Origin: Przewalskia tangutica
Lineage: Eukaryota; Streptophyta; Magnoliopsida; Solanales; Solanaceae
Direction of reading: 5' to 3'
Assembly (NCBI GenBank): GCA_029844215.1
Contig: CM056724.1
Coordinates: 7,000,307-7,064,306 of the forward strand
Length of the DNA stretch: 64,000 nt
A program made the translations under genes and the position numbers. The notes below the pieces were generated by a model that saw only the letters and a program-made list of their open reading frames with translations, had not been told where the DNA came from and did not search any database. Positions 11,407 through 23,420 of this stretch are shown one piece after another (the stretch's first letter is position 1; each line of letters starts with the position of its first letter).

Positions 11407-11821
11407 TAAATATTATTTGATTATCTATTTTATTGCTTCACGGGGTTTTAAATAGCTTTGTCATATGTCATATGTGCATTTAATACTACAATATCTAAAA
11501 GAAGAAGAAATACTACAATTTATTTCCAAATATACTGGAGCAAAAACAAGTTTTGTGTGTCCTGTTTTCCTGTTCTTTTCTGTGTTCCTATTAATAATCA
11601 CGACACAAATGGAATGGGACCACCATGGAGTTACTGATTTACCGGTGGGGACAAAGACTATTCAATCTCTATTTTATTGCCTTTCATTATACTCATAAAT
11701 CAAAAAGAAAAAGTTGGCGCCATAAATTGCATATCCAATTATGTTGGATGGATAAAAAAATTAAGAGTAGTTTGGTGACAAAATAAAGGAAATTAATGCA
11801 AACAAGTTAGCTAGACAATAT

Positions 11822-12021
11822 TTTTGTTGACGAAGGAACCGCAGTCACTTTTCGAGTCAAGTGCAGAAACCCGACCGACGCAATACCGCAAATACGCCAC
11901 CAATTAACACACTTTGGCAGCCATGTGCGATGTACTCAACCAAGAAAGTTTATCCAGGGATCGAACTCGTGATCTTCACGCCCCACGCCATCGCTACACC
12001 ACTGAAACTATCCTTGCGGGT
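11822..12021 (-). mobile_element. SINE, minus orientation, 18-bp target duplication
   Basis: An identical 18-bp sequence (AAGTTAGCTAGACAATAT) flanks the element at 11804-11821 and 12022-12039. On the minus strand the head has RNA polymerase III box-like sequences (TGTAGCGATGGCG and GTTCGATCCC) and the tail is T-rich on the plus strand. A second, better preserved copy is at 54890-55103. Confidence 0.88.
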
Positions 12022-12179
12022 AAGTTAGCTAGACAATATGAATAGAGTGACTTGTGTTGAGAAGTTTCTCCTCGGTCAAAAGATTCAATTAAGTTCATTT
12101 TTAACTAGTCTGAAATCGAAACATAGTAGAACTACATATATTTTATTGCTAGTGTAAAAGCTATTTTATTTACCATGTC

Positions 12180-12400
12180 AACTTGATACAACAACATACT
12201 CAATTTGATCTCACATGTGAGGTCTGGGAAGGATGAGGTATATCTTACTCTCCTACCTTGTAAGGTAGAGAGGTTAAAAAAAAAAAGTAGCCCGATGCAC
12301 TAAGATTCCGCTGGGTCCGAGGAAGAGCCGGACCACAAGAGTTTGTTATACGCAGCCTTACAATGAGGTAGAGTGGTTATTTCCAAAAAAACACTGCCAT
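12180..12400 (-). repeat. Degenerate SINE-like sequence
   Basis: Carries ACAACAACATACTCA (an inverted TTG tail), AGTAGCCCGATGCACTAAGATTCCG, GGGTCCGAGGAAGAGCCGG and ACGCAGCCTTACA, motifs of a common nightshade SINE class. It looks like two SINE pieces joined at a poly-A tract near 12278-12288. No target duplication was found. 12400-13035 holds no other feature and probably includes the CDC48 3' UTR. Confidence 0.55.
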
Positions 12401-13035
12401 AATCCAATTTAAAGACGGGCCACTATTTTAACACAAAATACTCTAGTAGTTCTTTTTTTTCTTTATTGACAAGGTAACTCTAGTTTGTTCCTCTTAAAGG
12501 CCCCTATTTAAAGGACTAGTAGCATTACAAATTTGATATGAAAGAAAACATTCATTGAAATCATTTTCCCTTGGACATTCTTTTTACCTTCTCTTCGGCA
12601 TTTCTTTGAAAAGGATGCGTCATGCATATATTAACCAGAAATCCCTCGATTCGAGGATGGCACTATAAATGTACACAACAAGGAAGAACATGAACCTCGC
12701 ACCATCCAAATAGGGTATTTAAACCTGCGCCGTGATTACCAGTACAATCTGCTCATCCAATTCCACAAAATATACCAAGATATAAGTAAGTGTAAACTGT
12801 AACATTAAATATATCTCAAGGTTCTAGAAAGTGTCAACCAACAGCAACTACATACAATATAGGGGTAAATTGTTTTAAGTTAACAAAAGAAGCGAGAAGT
12901 TAAACCAACTAGCAGCCCAAAGATCCGGAAACAAGTACCAGTTCCGGATATTTGAGTAGGGGTGAATTGTTAAGCAGCGCCTTTAACCCGAAAAGCAGGA
13001 GACTTGCAGCAAAATAACAAGGAAAACATAGAACT

Positions 13036-16000
13036 TCAGCTATACAGGTCATCATCATCAGCTGCAGCATTAGAAGTTGCAAACGGGTCAGCTGCAGCAG
13101 TCCCACCACTATTCTCAGCAAACCGAAATTCTGTTCCAAAACCTCTGGACTGCTGTAATGTCTGAGCAAATGCCTGGTATTTGCGTATATCAGCATCACT
13201 GACACTTCGTCGTGCATACTTCATAGACTCCTCAAAATGAGCGGGCTTGATCTCTGGTACTTCGTCATCAACATCCTCATCCATAGATTCAGGATTCTCC
13301 TTTCTTCTCCTCTCCCTTTCTATATCCTGCAATTAGAAAATCGACAAGGTTTTAGGATGAAGAATACCCATAACTCGAAATTGAGGAAACAGAGATTGGC
13401 AACAATTGGAAACATGGAATTTAGATGACCATTAGGCACGCCGAAATTAAAGTTTAAAGCAAGATACATTTTCTTAAACCACACAGTTAACTAAACCTGG
13501 TTCCACCTATCAGTTGTCACATTCCGATAAGATAATCCAGTTCAATTTTTTGGTCAACAAGACCGAGGAAATAATCATTGATATTCGGCTACTTATTTAT
13601 AGATCGTTACTTAGAAGACAACAATGGCCAGCAGCCATCATGAAAATTTAATGAATCAAACATAACGGCCATGGAAAAATTAACGGTCATACATACAGAA
13701 CAGCATATCCGCTTCACTCTTAGCATGACAACAGAAAAGTAACCAGACCTTGACAATCAATTACTATGTAACCAAAACATGCAGACGGGTTGTAGAACAA
13801 GTTCATCTTAAGAAGCTTCTGAGGTTCAAAGTATCAACAAAAAAAAACAGTAAAAAGGAGATGAAGCGCGTACTTTCTCTATGTTCTCCCTTATGGCATA
13901 TTTACAGGCTCGTTGACAGATCTCAGTGATATCAGCCCCACTAAATCCCTGAGTATATTTGGCGAGAGCTCTCAAATCAATATCCTTTGATAAGGGAGAT
14001 TTCCTGAGACATGCCTTGAAAATCTGATGGCGTGAATCTTCATCTGGCAGAGGAATATAGATTAACTGGTCAAGGCGGCCAGGTCGCAGAAGTGCAGGGT
14101 CAATTATATCGGGCCTGTTTGTGGCCCCAATTATGAAAACAGTCTTCTTTGCATTCATGCCATCCATTTCAGTCAGAAGTTGGTTCAGAACCCGATCAGC
14201 TGCTCCTCCAGCATCTCCAACACTGCTTCCCCTCTGCAATGGTATAAAGCACCATTTCTTGTAAGTAAGTTGTATGAGATAAACTTAAATCTTGTCATCC
14301 TGTTTAAATACTATTATACTTTTATAAATCTATTTGATTGCTAGATCAGGATGTGAATGACCTTGAGTCCGGTAAACTTATTAAAATGTTAACATGTTCT
14401 CGTACAACTTTAATCTTTTACTAGTTATCTTACCTGAGTAGCAATAGAGTCAAGCTCATCAAAGAAGAGGACGCAGGGTGCAGATTGTCTCGCTTTATCG
14501 AAAATTTCCCGAACATTTGCCTCACTCTCTCCAAACCACATGGTGAGCAGTTCAGGTCCTTTGACACTGATGAAATTGGCTTGACATTCATTTGCAATTG
14601 CCTTGGCAAGTAGAGTTTTACCACATCCAGGGGGACCATAGAAAAGTACACCTTTTGAAGGTGACATACCAAACTTCTCAAACTTCTCTGGGTGTTCCAC
14701 TGGATATTGAACAGTCTACACAAAATGAAACAAGAGCAATAATCAAGATCTCTTTAAGACAAGTGCTTATGTAGGACATAAGTATACATCAAGGCAATTA
14801 TGATGAATTACATTACCTCTTGGAGCTCTCGTTTGACATTTTCAAGGCCTCCAATGTCTTGCCATGATACATTAGGCACTTCAACCACCTGCAAAACAGT
14901 TTCACAGAACAAGCCAGTAAGTTTGTGCCCCGAAAGTAGTAATGCAGATTTTACGTCAGAAATCCACACAGATAAGACAAGAGACCATAAGTTGCAATAA
15001 AAAATGCACTCTAAAAAGGTATCCTGCCACTCTCAGACTTGGTTATGATGGGTTACTTACTGTTTCACGCAATGCAGACGGATTGCTTGTACCGAGAGCC
15101 GTTTGGAAGTGCTCATTCGTTACAGCCATTGAGTTCAATACCTCAGCGTCAATAGTGTCATCTTCCAAGTCAATGACATCCATTTTCTCCCTAATGCACT
15201 GAAGTGCAGCTTCAGTACAAAGAGCAGCAAGATCTGCACCAACATAACCATGTGTATCTTTCGAAATTCTTTCCAAATCGACCTGCACAATTGAGTAATC
15301 ATCATAAGTTGCAGTATAAAGTTGCTCCCAAAGAATACAAGTTTGGCAAGTGGGCCTTACTTCTTCTGCAAGCTTCATATTCTTGGTATGAATGCGAAGA
15401 ACTTCAAGACGTCCAATTTCATCTGGAACACCAATGTCTATTTCTCTGTCAAACCTACCAAACCTTCTCAGAGCAGGATCAATGCTGTTTGGACGGTTGG
15501 TAGCTCCCATCACTATTACATGAGCTCGAGATTTCAGTCCATCCATCAGAGTCAAGAGTTGTGAGACAATCCTCCTTTCAACTTCACCGTGTGTCTTCTC
15601 TCTCTTGGGAGCAATTGAATCAATTTCATCGATAAATATGATAGAAGGAGCATTCTTTTCGGCCTCTTCAAATGCCTTCCTAAGATTACTTTCACTCTCT
15701 CCAGCCAATTTGGACATGATTTCAGGTCCATTAATGCAAAAGAAAAATGCACCTGTTTCATTAGCAACAGCTCTGGCTATCAAAGTCTTTCCAGAACCAG
15801 GGGGTCCATAAAGTAAAATCCCCTTTGGTGGTTTCACACCAATAGATTTGAAAAGTTGAGGATGCCTCAATGGTAATTCCACCAGTTCACGAATCTGAGC
15901 CATCTGTTTTCTCACACCACCCACATCATCATAGCCAACTTCATCAAGTCTCTCCTCATCCTCCCTTTTCACAGGCTCACCCTCACAAAAGATTTCAGTG

Positions 16001-19000
16001 TCTGGAGAAACAACACAATACTCCCCAGGGTCAGTTTCTATGACCTTGAATTCCACACTTCTCATCCCTCCTCTAACGAGGAAATTGTCCCCTTTCCTCA
16101 AAGGACGGTATGCCTCCAAAAAGTAAGCTGCAAGAAGGGCATTATAATTTTAAAAGCTGACACAAATAGAACTAACAGACAATAATACTAATGAAATTAG
16201 TGAGTAAATGTTGAAGACTGAAAACCAATTTAATGCTAAAGATATCTAGTAGTTGAAGGCAAGATCAACCCCCCCCCGGGTGGGGGTTGGGGGGGGATTG
16301 CCAACAGTAATCTTTCATTCTGTCGACTTCTCTTTCTCTATTTCTTTTTTGGGTCAGAGACAACAGATAAGTTTAACAAGTTGTAGATCCCTGCAGCACA
16401 CAGTTAAGGGAGAAAAGACATGGCAATTGTCAAACAGTAATCTGTGCTGCAGCAACCATAACTTCCAACTAACTGAATATATCGATCAGGTTATACACTT
16501 ACGTTTCAGGAATGCATCAAACAGATCCCCTGTGAGACCTTCTATTGTATCATCTATAGGAAGTATGTGGACACGCTTCCCATACTTGACATCTGGACAC
16601 TGGTGTACAGATACAACATCGCCAAGTCGAACCCTCAAATTCGAACGGACCACCTTGTTCATCCTAATCTTTGGCTCATCACATGTTTCATCAGCAAGGG
16701 CGATGACAACTGTGTCCTTTCTCTTCTTTCCCTGGATAAAAGATACAGCAGAACACAAATTTTGAGTCAACTGAATTGACAGACAGAGGAATACGAGGAG
16801 GAATACAAGATGATGTACTTCATTCCAAGTCCATTTTCAAATATACATAATCACAATAAAAACCAAGTGGCGGAAAAAAGTAAGCATCTTGGTTTCTTGT
16901 GCTTCAAACGTCAGAATATTTCCAGAATAATATATATCTACCATGATTCAGACGTCCAATGTAAGGATTTATATAGTAATTATGCTATGGTGTCACTGAC
17001 AGCTTAGACTGATCTGGTTGTTGGAGAAAAACAGACTAGAAAATCAATGACCCGTTATACACTGAAACAACTCAATCCCAATTCTGTTCAGGAGAAGTTA
17101 AGTTGTAAAACTCTGGGTGAGCAACAAAACCAAATAAACAATGTAAGACATCAAAACAAACTTGGAGTAAAACGGAGAAGAATCTAATGCTTCAGTCTAA
17201 CAGAGGATTTTGAGTACAATATGTTAAAATTGTTCTAGAGGATATGGAGACAGCAAAAGATAAATCAGTCATCTACCAACATCGCCTACTAATCTTCCTG
17301 CAGAAACAGGTTATGTATGTCACGGTACTGAAGCATATAAGCCAGCTGTTTGTCTGAACTTGAACTTGTGAGAATGTTATAGGCAAATTTTTTTACCACC
17401 AAGTACAACTTATTTATCTCTTCCTTCAAAGAAAAAATCAATTACTTCCAATACCACAAATAACAGTGGCCTGGGACTATGAAGATTAATGTGTGCTCAA
17501 CGCTTTGCCATCAAAGATATAGAATAAACACCTTATATTACGGCCTCAACAGCACAAAATCTAAAAACACTAATACTATCTTCTTTTTTCATAACCATCA
17601 TGTTCGGCCAGCTTGCGCACACATAGACTAATCCCACAGTGCACCTGCTACCTCCTACCGGGCAACTCTGTCCACTCGGAATTGAACCTGAGACCTCATG
17701 GGTCCAACCTAATTTATTGACCACTAGGCCACACCATTGAGTGTGGATAAACACTAATAATACTTTAGCTTTCAAATCTACAAGAAGGCTATTATACTCT
17801 CCTAATCACCCAAAAACAACAAAACAGTTACTGAGAACCTAAGCAAACAACAACTAAGTCATTATATAGTTCAAAAGCTACGTGATTAGATAGTTCAACA
17901 TCGAAACCCTAGAAAGTCATCATCAATCAAAACACTACTAAAAAATTATCATAATTCTGTAAACATCTATCAAAAAAACAGCAATAAGTGCAATAGAGAG
18001 TTTCAGTTAGAAGATTAAACTGAAAACCTTGATGAGAATTGCATCTCCACGGGAAAGTTGAAGTTTCTCCATAGTAGCAGGGTGTAAAGCGACAACAGAG
18101 TTATCATCGTTAACCGACTCATATTACGACCTCAACAGCACAAAATTTATAAACACTAACACTATCACACACTTTCAAATCTAAACGAAGGTTTCTATAC
18201 AATCCTAATCACCGAAAAACAACAAAACACTTACCGAGAACCTAAGCAGTACAACAACTAAGTCATTAGACAGTTCAAAAGCTAAGCGATCAGATATTTC
18301 AAAATCGAAACCCAAGAAACTCATGATCATAAAAAATTACTAAATAAATCATCATAATTCCGTAAATATTCATCAAAAACCCACAATAACTACAATATAG
18401 AGAGTTTCAACTAGAAGATTAAATTGAAAACCTTGACGAGCACGGTATCTCCACGGAAGCTAAGCAAAGAACAAATAAGTCATTATATAGTTCAAAAAGC
18501 TAAGCGATCAGATAGTTCAAAATCAAAACCCTAGAAACTCATGATCATCAAAATTACTAAATAAATCATCATAAATCCTGTAAATATTCATCAAAAATGC
18601 CGCAATAACCACAATATAGAGAGTTTCAATTAGAAAATCAAATTAAAAACCTTAATGAGAACTGCATCTCCACGGAAGCTAAGCAGAGAACAAATAAGTC
18701 AATTATATAGTTCAAAAGCTCCGTGATTAGATAGTTTCAAACGCTACGCAACTAGATAGTTCAAAATCGGAACCCTGGAAACTCGTAATCAAAAAAAATC
18801 TAAATAATTATCAATAACAAACCGCAATAAGTACAATAGAGAGTTTCACGCAATAAGTAAATTGAAAAACCTTAATGAGAATTGTATCTCCACGGAAAAG
18901 CTGAAGTTTCTCCATAGTAGCAGGATGTAAAGCAACAACAGAATTATCATCATTAACCGCCTCATCTACGATAAGCCTATTCGCTGCTTTTTTCCGTTCC

Positions 19001-19167
19001 AAAATCGCCGTAGAAAAATCCTTCTTCGCATTTTTTCTCCAAAACAAAAATAATAATAATTGAGAAAATTATAACTAATACTACAAATCATTCATATCAA
19101 ATCGATATAGAATCCAACGCTAAAATTAGAGAACTCACGGGTCAGATGACTCGGCCTGGTGACTCAT
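13036..19167 (-). CDS. CDC48: CDC48 / p97-VCP AAA ATPase (nine coding exons)
   Basis: Coding exons on the minus strand: 19139-19167, 18871-19036, 16503-16731, 15361-16127, 15061-15282, 14817-14888, 14434-14715, 13874-14233, 13036-13326. All junctions are GT-AG, the sum is 2418 nt and the frame is open for 805 residues, the normal plant length. The product is the hexameric ATPase that extracts ubiquitylated proteins in ER-associated degradation, membrane fusion and cell division with UFD1/NPL4-type cofactors. Order: N domain (1 to ~190), D1 with Walker A GPPGSGKT at 249-256 and Walker B IIFIDE at 304-309, D2 with Walker A GPPGCGKT at 522-529 and a FFDELD Walker B, acidic tail ending DDDDLYS. 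Exon 1 gives only MSHQAESSDP. Intron 2 (16732-18870) holds a tandem array, a SINE and a decayed copy of exon 2. The gene appears intact. Confidence 0.97.
17576..17748 (-). mobile_element. tRNA-like SINE in the CDC48 intron array
   Basis: Flanked by AAACACTAATA at 17565-17575 and 17749-17759. On the minus strand the head reads TGGCCTAGTGGTCAA (box A-like) and GGTTCAATTCC (box B-like), and the 3' end is A-rich. The next repeat unit (near 18140-18160) has the same flanking sequence without the insert, so the empty site is present in the same intron. Confidence 0.88.
18029..18117 (-). pseudogene. Duplicate of the CDC48 exon 2 3' part
   Basis: On the minus strand this reads in frame as a near copy of the end of exon 2: ESVNDDNSVVALHPATMEKL, then QLSRGDAILIK and a GTTTTC splice donor. 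The true exon has F for S and T for A in the last part. The first part of exon 2 (KNAKKDFSTAILERKKAANR) is missing, so the copy cannot substitute for the exon. Shorter copies are at about 18431-18457 and 18648-18675. It is most likely non-functional, but the intact donor could cause rare mis-splicing. Confidence 0.82.
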
Positions 19168-19229
19168 CTTTACGATCTAGAAAGTTCTTGTGGGAAAGAA
19201 ACTCAAAAATAGATATTTTTCTTTTGGTT

Positions 19230-19560
19230 TGATGAGAACTATTTTAAGCGACGGTTTTTCTTTTCTTTTCTTTTTTTCTTTTTTGTTTCCTATGTGTATT
19301 GAGAAAAAGGGAAATAGGGAATACAAAACATTATTCTTAATTATGGAATGTGGACTATTTTTTCAGCCATTATTTTTGTTTGGGATAAGGGTCATATTTG
19401 CGCTCAAACTCAAGGAAAATGGTTATATTTGTCCTCTGTTAAACTTGTGGACAAATATATTCTTTCCGTTATTAAATTTATTGTGTTTGCCCAAAATATC
19501 TGCTCGGGTGGACGCCACATGAACGTCACATGTGCACAACCTCAATTTAATTAAATCTGA
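19230..19560. repeat. Degenerate dispersed repeat upstream of CDC48
   Basis: Contains GGGTCATATTTGCGCTCAAAC, TATATTTGTCCTC, a GTTAAACTTGTGGACAAATAT segment and GGACGCCACATGAACGTCAC. The same ordered motifs recur at about 27225-27390, so this is a dispersed repeat family. It lies in the presumed CDC48 promoter. The rest of 19560-20110 shows nothing I can assign; the minus frame at 19423-19764 looks like chance. Confidence 0.55.
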
Positions 19561-20114
19561 CTCGTAATCCGACCCGTATCCGTTACGGGTCAAAATAAAA
19601 CAAAGAGACCCATCGATTTCCGCGATTTCAATCCCTAACCCGATTTCAATCTTCCCAAACCGAGTATCCAAGCTCCACTGCTTCATAAAACAACAACAGC
19701 ATAAACAACAAACAGCTGCTGCACAAACTAGGAATTCCATAACACTCGGATATCCCTCATTCATCTTGAGTACCAGTCATTGCGAATTGTTTTACTGTGT
19801 ATCATTATCATTAGAGTGAGATAAAAGAAGTAGAATGGTAGAAATGTCCTTAATTACGTAACAGAAAGTGAAAGTTCAGTCATCGTGCTAGTCACTTCGG
19901 ATATCTGCTTATTGATGTTTATTGGTCACTATGAATACGCAGGCATGAGGTTGAGGTGCTAACAGAAGTAAGACTAATGGAGCCAACATTAGAAGTTGAA
20001 TGATGTTATCTTCCCCTATGTTTTCCGTCATTCTTCAGATTTTTCAGAAAATATGTAGTCAGCAGTAAAAACTTGTAGAGCCCTGCGATTCTTAGCGTCG
20101 CTTGACTGTGGCGC

Positions 20115-21498
20115 ATGAAGCCTTCGACGGAAATTTCGAAAACTTCTCAAAATTTCCAAAATTCACCAAATCCAACTCAAAGTCATGGTCCAATCACTCA
20201 CAATCAAAGAGGTATTTTTAAATCAAAAAGACATTTCAATTTGAATTATAATGTTCTTAAATCTCTCTTACCCCGTAATCATGTGTCTGCCTTAAATGAT
20301 CCTAATTGGAAATTGCCATGACCGAGGAATATAATGCTCTTATTGATAATAATATGTGGGAGTTGGTACCCCGTCCATTTGGTGTTAATATTATTCTGTC
20401 TATGTGAAATTTTGTTCATAAGAAAAATTCTGATGGTTCATTTGCGAGACATAAGGCTAGACTTGTAGGTGATGGTAAGACTCATCAGGTTGGTGTGGAT
20501 TGTGGTGAGACATTTAGCCCGGTGGTCAAGCTTTGCCACCATTCGTGACTGCGGCTCAAGATTTACTCTTTCAAAATCATGGCCCATTATCAGCTAGATG
20601 TGAAGAATGTTTTCCTACATGGTGATCTTCAGGAGACGGTGTATATGCATCAGCACTTGAGATTTATGGATACTAGATATCCTAATCATGTTTGTCTATT
20701 GAAGAAATCATTATATGGGCTTAAGCAGTCTCCACAGGCTTGATATAAGAGGTTTACTGATTTTGTTTCGACTATGGGTTTTTCTCACAGCAGGTCCGAT
20801 AATTCATTATTCATATATCGTCGAGGTTCTTCCATAGCTTATATACTGTTATATGTGGATAATATTATCTTGGCTGCCTCTTCTGATGCTTTGAGAACGT
20901 CTATTATGACAATGCTCAGTTCTGAGTTTGTCATGAAAGACTTAGGCCTCTTGAGCTATTTTTTGGGAATTGATGTAACTCGTCATGCAGGTGGATTGTT
21001 CTTATCACAGAGAAAGTATGCAGAGATCATCGGTAGAGGTACGCCATCCTCGGGGCGGTTTCTCGACCCCACGATGGCGCCGCTCCCACTATGTATTGAG
21101 TTAATAACTTGATCATGCGCCGCCAATCCACACTTTCACGTTCAAGTGCAGAGGTCGAGTATAGAGGGGTAGCCAATGTTGTTTCCGAGTCATGTTGGTT
21201 ACGAAATCTACTGTTAGAGCTTCATTGTCATATTGAGAAGGCTACATTAGTGTATTGTGATAATATAAGTGTCATCTACCTTTCCGGTAATCCAGTTCAG
21301 CACAATCGTACTAAACACATAGAGATGGATATTCACTTTGTTCGAGAGAAAGTAGCTAAAGGACAAGTACGCGTCTGTCATGTCCCTTCAAGATATCAAC
21401 TTGCAGACATCTTTACAAATAGTCTTCCCTCAATCCTTTTTGAAGATTTTAGAGATGCCTTAACAGACAAGATCGTCCGCTATGATCATGTGTGTTAA
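20115..21498 (+). pseudogene. Copia reverse transcriptase/RNase H fragment, plus strand
   Basis: Pieces of a Copia pol in order: RNQRGIFKSKRHFN-type linker (20115-20321), DPNWKLP, ALIDNNMWELVPRP, FARHKARLVGDG, LDVKNVFLHGDLQETVYMHQ, KKSLYGLKQSPQA, LLYVDNIILAASSD (YVDN in place of YVDD), DLGLLSYFLGIDVTR, LSQRKYAE. A deletion of the RT-RNase H connection follows at about 21040-21110, and then STLSRSSAEVEYRGVAN, LVYCDNISVIYLSGNPVQHN and ADIFTN up to 21498. Stops and frame changes are present. No flanking LTR pair was found, so the 5' half is lost. Confidence 0.88.
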
Positions 21499-22139
21499 AC
21501 AAAGGTCCAAAAACACAAGAATACATGCCCTTAGGACACATGTGTCATGCCTCCCGCATAATCGCTTCGTGAACAGTGTTACACTTGATGTATATTTGGT
21601 ATATATTAGAATTAGTCTTGTACCATAATTACTATTGTAATATTACCATAATTGTATAGTTAATCTTCTTAAAAATAGGATTTTAGATGTAAAGTATGAA
21701 TATGATTCTCCTATTGTAACTTGTATATATATATGTCTTTCATCAATAAAAATAATAAAGGGATTAATTCTTTCACTACTATATTTTGTAAGGGTGGTAG
21801 GGATGTATGTCACTATTACATGAACACTTTTAGGAGTTTGTATCTGAACTTGTAGCAAATGTCAGCAAGAACTCCACATGTTTTTGTTGTTCAAGACCTT
21901 ATTTACACCAACATATAATTGATATAGTGGGGTTTTCCAGATGACCTATTAGGTACCATGGAGCATCTTTAAGTACCAAGAGACTATCAATTATTCAATG
22001 TGAGTCATTTTATTGTATTCATCTCTCTTGATACCTCACTTATCATCGAAAATGAAAGGATAATGAAAATTGGCTTAAAATGGTAAAGTGTGATTTACGA
22101 CAAGTGTAATTGATATCCTTTATGACATACATTCTTATT

Positions 22140-22999
22140 TCATATGATAATTTATTATGAAATGTGATTGGAAATGATGATAAATGAGAGAGTGTAGCCT
22201 CCGAGGTCTTTGTCGGAGAGCGTAAAAGAGAGATGAGTATCTGATGCCCGAGATTTTTGTCGGGATCGTGAGAGTGTCCAATGTCCGAGGTATTTGTCGT
22301 GATCGTGAGAGTGGTACATGAACTTCACGGGTCCCTCATGGGTCATGACTGTCGGGACGTATAGATATTTCGCCTGGGGATGTGTGTGCAGAGATTATAT
22401 TTGAGCATTGCATACTTAGTCGTCATTACATTCACATATCTCTTGGATTTTGTACTTGACTCTCTATACTTGGATTGTGATATTACTTGTACTTGATTGC
22501 GATCATGTTTATTCTTCAGTTTCTTTCTGTATATATGTTAGCTAAATGTTGTGGGCATATGATACCTACCATCACATAGTGTTTGTACTGATACTACCTT
22601 GATGCATTTTTTTTAGTGCAGAGTACGTGACCGGTTCCACTTCTATACCCCGAGACTGATCCCAATGTTTCTAAAGTGAGTATACTGGATGGATCCGCTA
22701 CCCGGAGATTCCTTCTCTATTACTTGTCTTATCTTGATTCTTAGACAATATTTTTACTTTTGAGACTTATGTATTATTCAGACATGTTTGATTAGTGGCT
22801 CTTGTACTATGTCAGACCATTATCCTTGGGGTGTATTAGTATTCGTACTTCCGCACTTGTTATTTATGATACGAATTAGACTTCTATTTATTCCGTTTTA
22901 TTTACTTTATTGTGTTGAAGTAATGATTAAGGGAGAAGTTTTCCTACCAAGGTGAGAAATGATAGGTGTTTACACGACTTAGTGATTTGGACCGTGACA
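22140..22999 (+). repeat. Gypsy LTR fragment ending in CCGTGACA
   Basis: Resembles the 3' half of the LTR at 46194-49404 in layout: a short tandem array (about 22195-22325), then GTGCAGAGTACGTGACCGG, a GAGACTGATCCCAATG segment, T-rich sequence and a terminal GGACCGTGACA. No matching 5' end was found. 21500-22140 contains AT-rich sequence that may be the tail of the neighbouring Copia fragment; no gene is seen. Confidence 0.5.
22195..22325. repeat. Three short tandem units with CCGAG...TTTGTCGG stems
   Basis: Units begin CCGAGGTCTTTGTCGG, CCGAGATTTTTGTCGG and CCGAGGTATTTGTCG, with GATCGTGAGAGTG between the later two. Each can fold into a small hairpin, as in the tandem units of the LTR at 48.6 kb. 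Confidence 0.65.
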
Positions 23000-23114
23000 T
23001 CATTTCTTCTTATTTATCTAAGTTTTAGTGGATATAAATTATACTTAATGGAAAATGATATTCTCTTTATCCTAATTTACATCCACTAAAACTAAGATAA
23101 ATAAGAAAAAATGA
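23000..23114. repeat. Near-perfect 41-bp inverted repeat (hairpin)
   Basis: Arms at 23000-23040 and 23074-23114 are complementary except for about 3 positions by eye, with a 33-base spacer. The arm includes TTATTTATCT and TTTTAGTGGAT. It begins where the Gypsy LTR fragment ends. It could be a fold-back MITE, one half of which borders the LTR insertion, or a small-RNA precursor. Confidence 0.85.
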
Positions 23115-23218
23115 CATACTAATTCTTCCCTTTTTAGTCTTCGTATAAAAGAGAATATTATATTCTATATTTAAAAATAATATAATTTTAAAATTTTAAT
23201 TTTACTCTTAATGAGGTA

Positions 23219-23420
23219 CTACTCCCTCCGGTCCATTTTACTTGTTAGAATTACTAAAAATGATTTGTTAAAAATATTATCATTTTAAAAAATCAAGATA
23301 AAATTAAGTATTTTCGTATTCTTTAATAAATGTAAAGAGAGATTAGTATGGTGAAAATGAGAGTATTATTAATAGTACTATAATATTTTCTCCTTTTACA
23401 AATGTTAAGGTGGCATTTGT
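23219..23420. repeat. Possible Stowaway-like MITE remnant
   Basis: Starts CTCCCTCCGGTCCATTTTACTTG right after TA, like the conserved end of plant Stowaway elements, and is AT-rich throughout. A matching right end is not visible. 23420-24087 shows only AT-rich sequence. Confidence 0.35.

Larger units (their letters stand above)
17534..18894 (-). repeat. Tandem array in CDC48 intron 2 including exon 2 sequence
   Basis: Four units repeat: about 17534-18118, 18120-18457, 18458-18675 and 18676-18894. Each carries TAAGTCATTATATAGTTCAAAAGC-like sequence, an AGAGAGTTTCA segment and then the 3' end of exon 2 with its splice donor (ATCTCCACGG on the plus strand). Units 1 and 2 also share a CCTCAACAGCACAAAAT start. 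Unit 4 abuts the true exon 2. Unequal exchange of an exon 2/intron 2 segment explains this best. Confidence 0.85.

Noticed and set aside
16253..16765. 170-codon plus frame in CDC48
   Set aside because: Antisense to exon 3 and intron sequence of CDC48; starts next to a C/G homopolymer region.
17620..17745. tRNA gene suggested by box A and box B sequences
   Set aside because: No cloverleaf or acceptor stem; target duplications show it is a SINE. The same applies at 11822-12021, 35979-36382 and 54890-55103.
19423..19764. 113-codon minus frame with a Cys-rich start
   Set aside because: The Cys run comes from a TTG/TGC repeat and the frame crosses a dispersed repeat; no homology sign.
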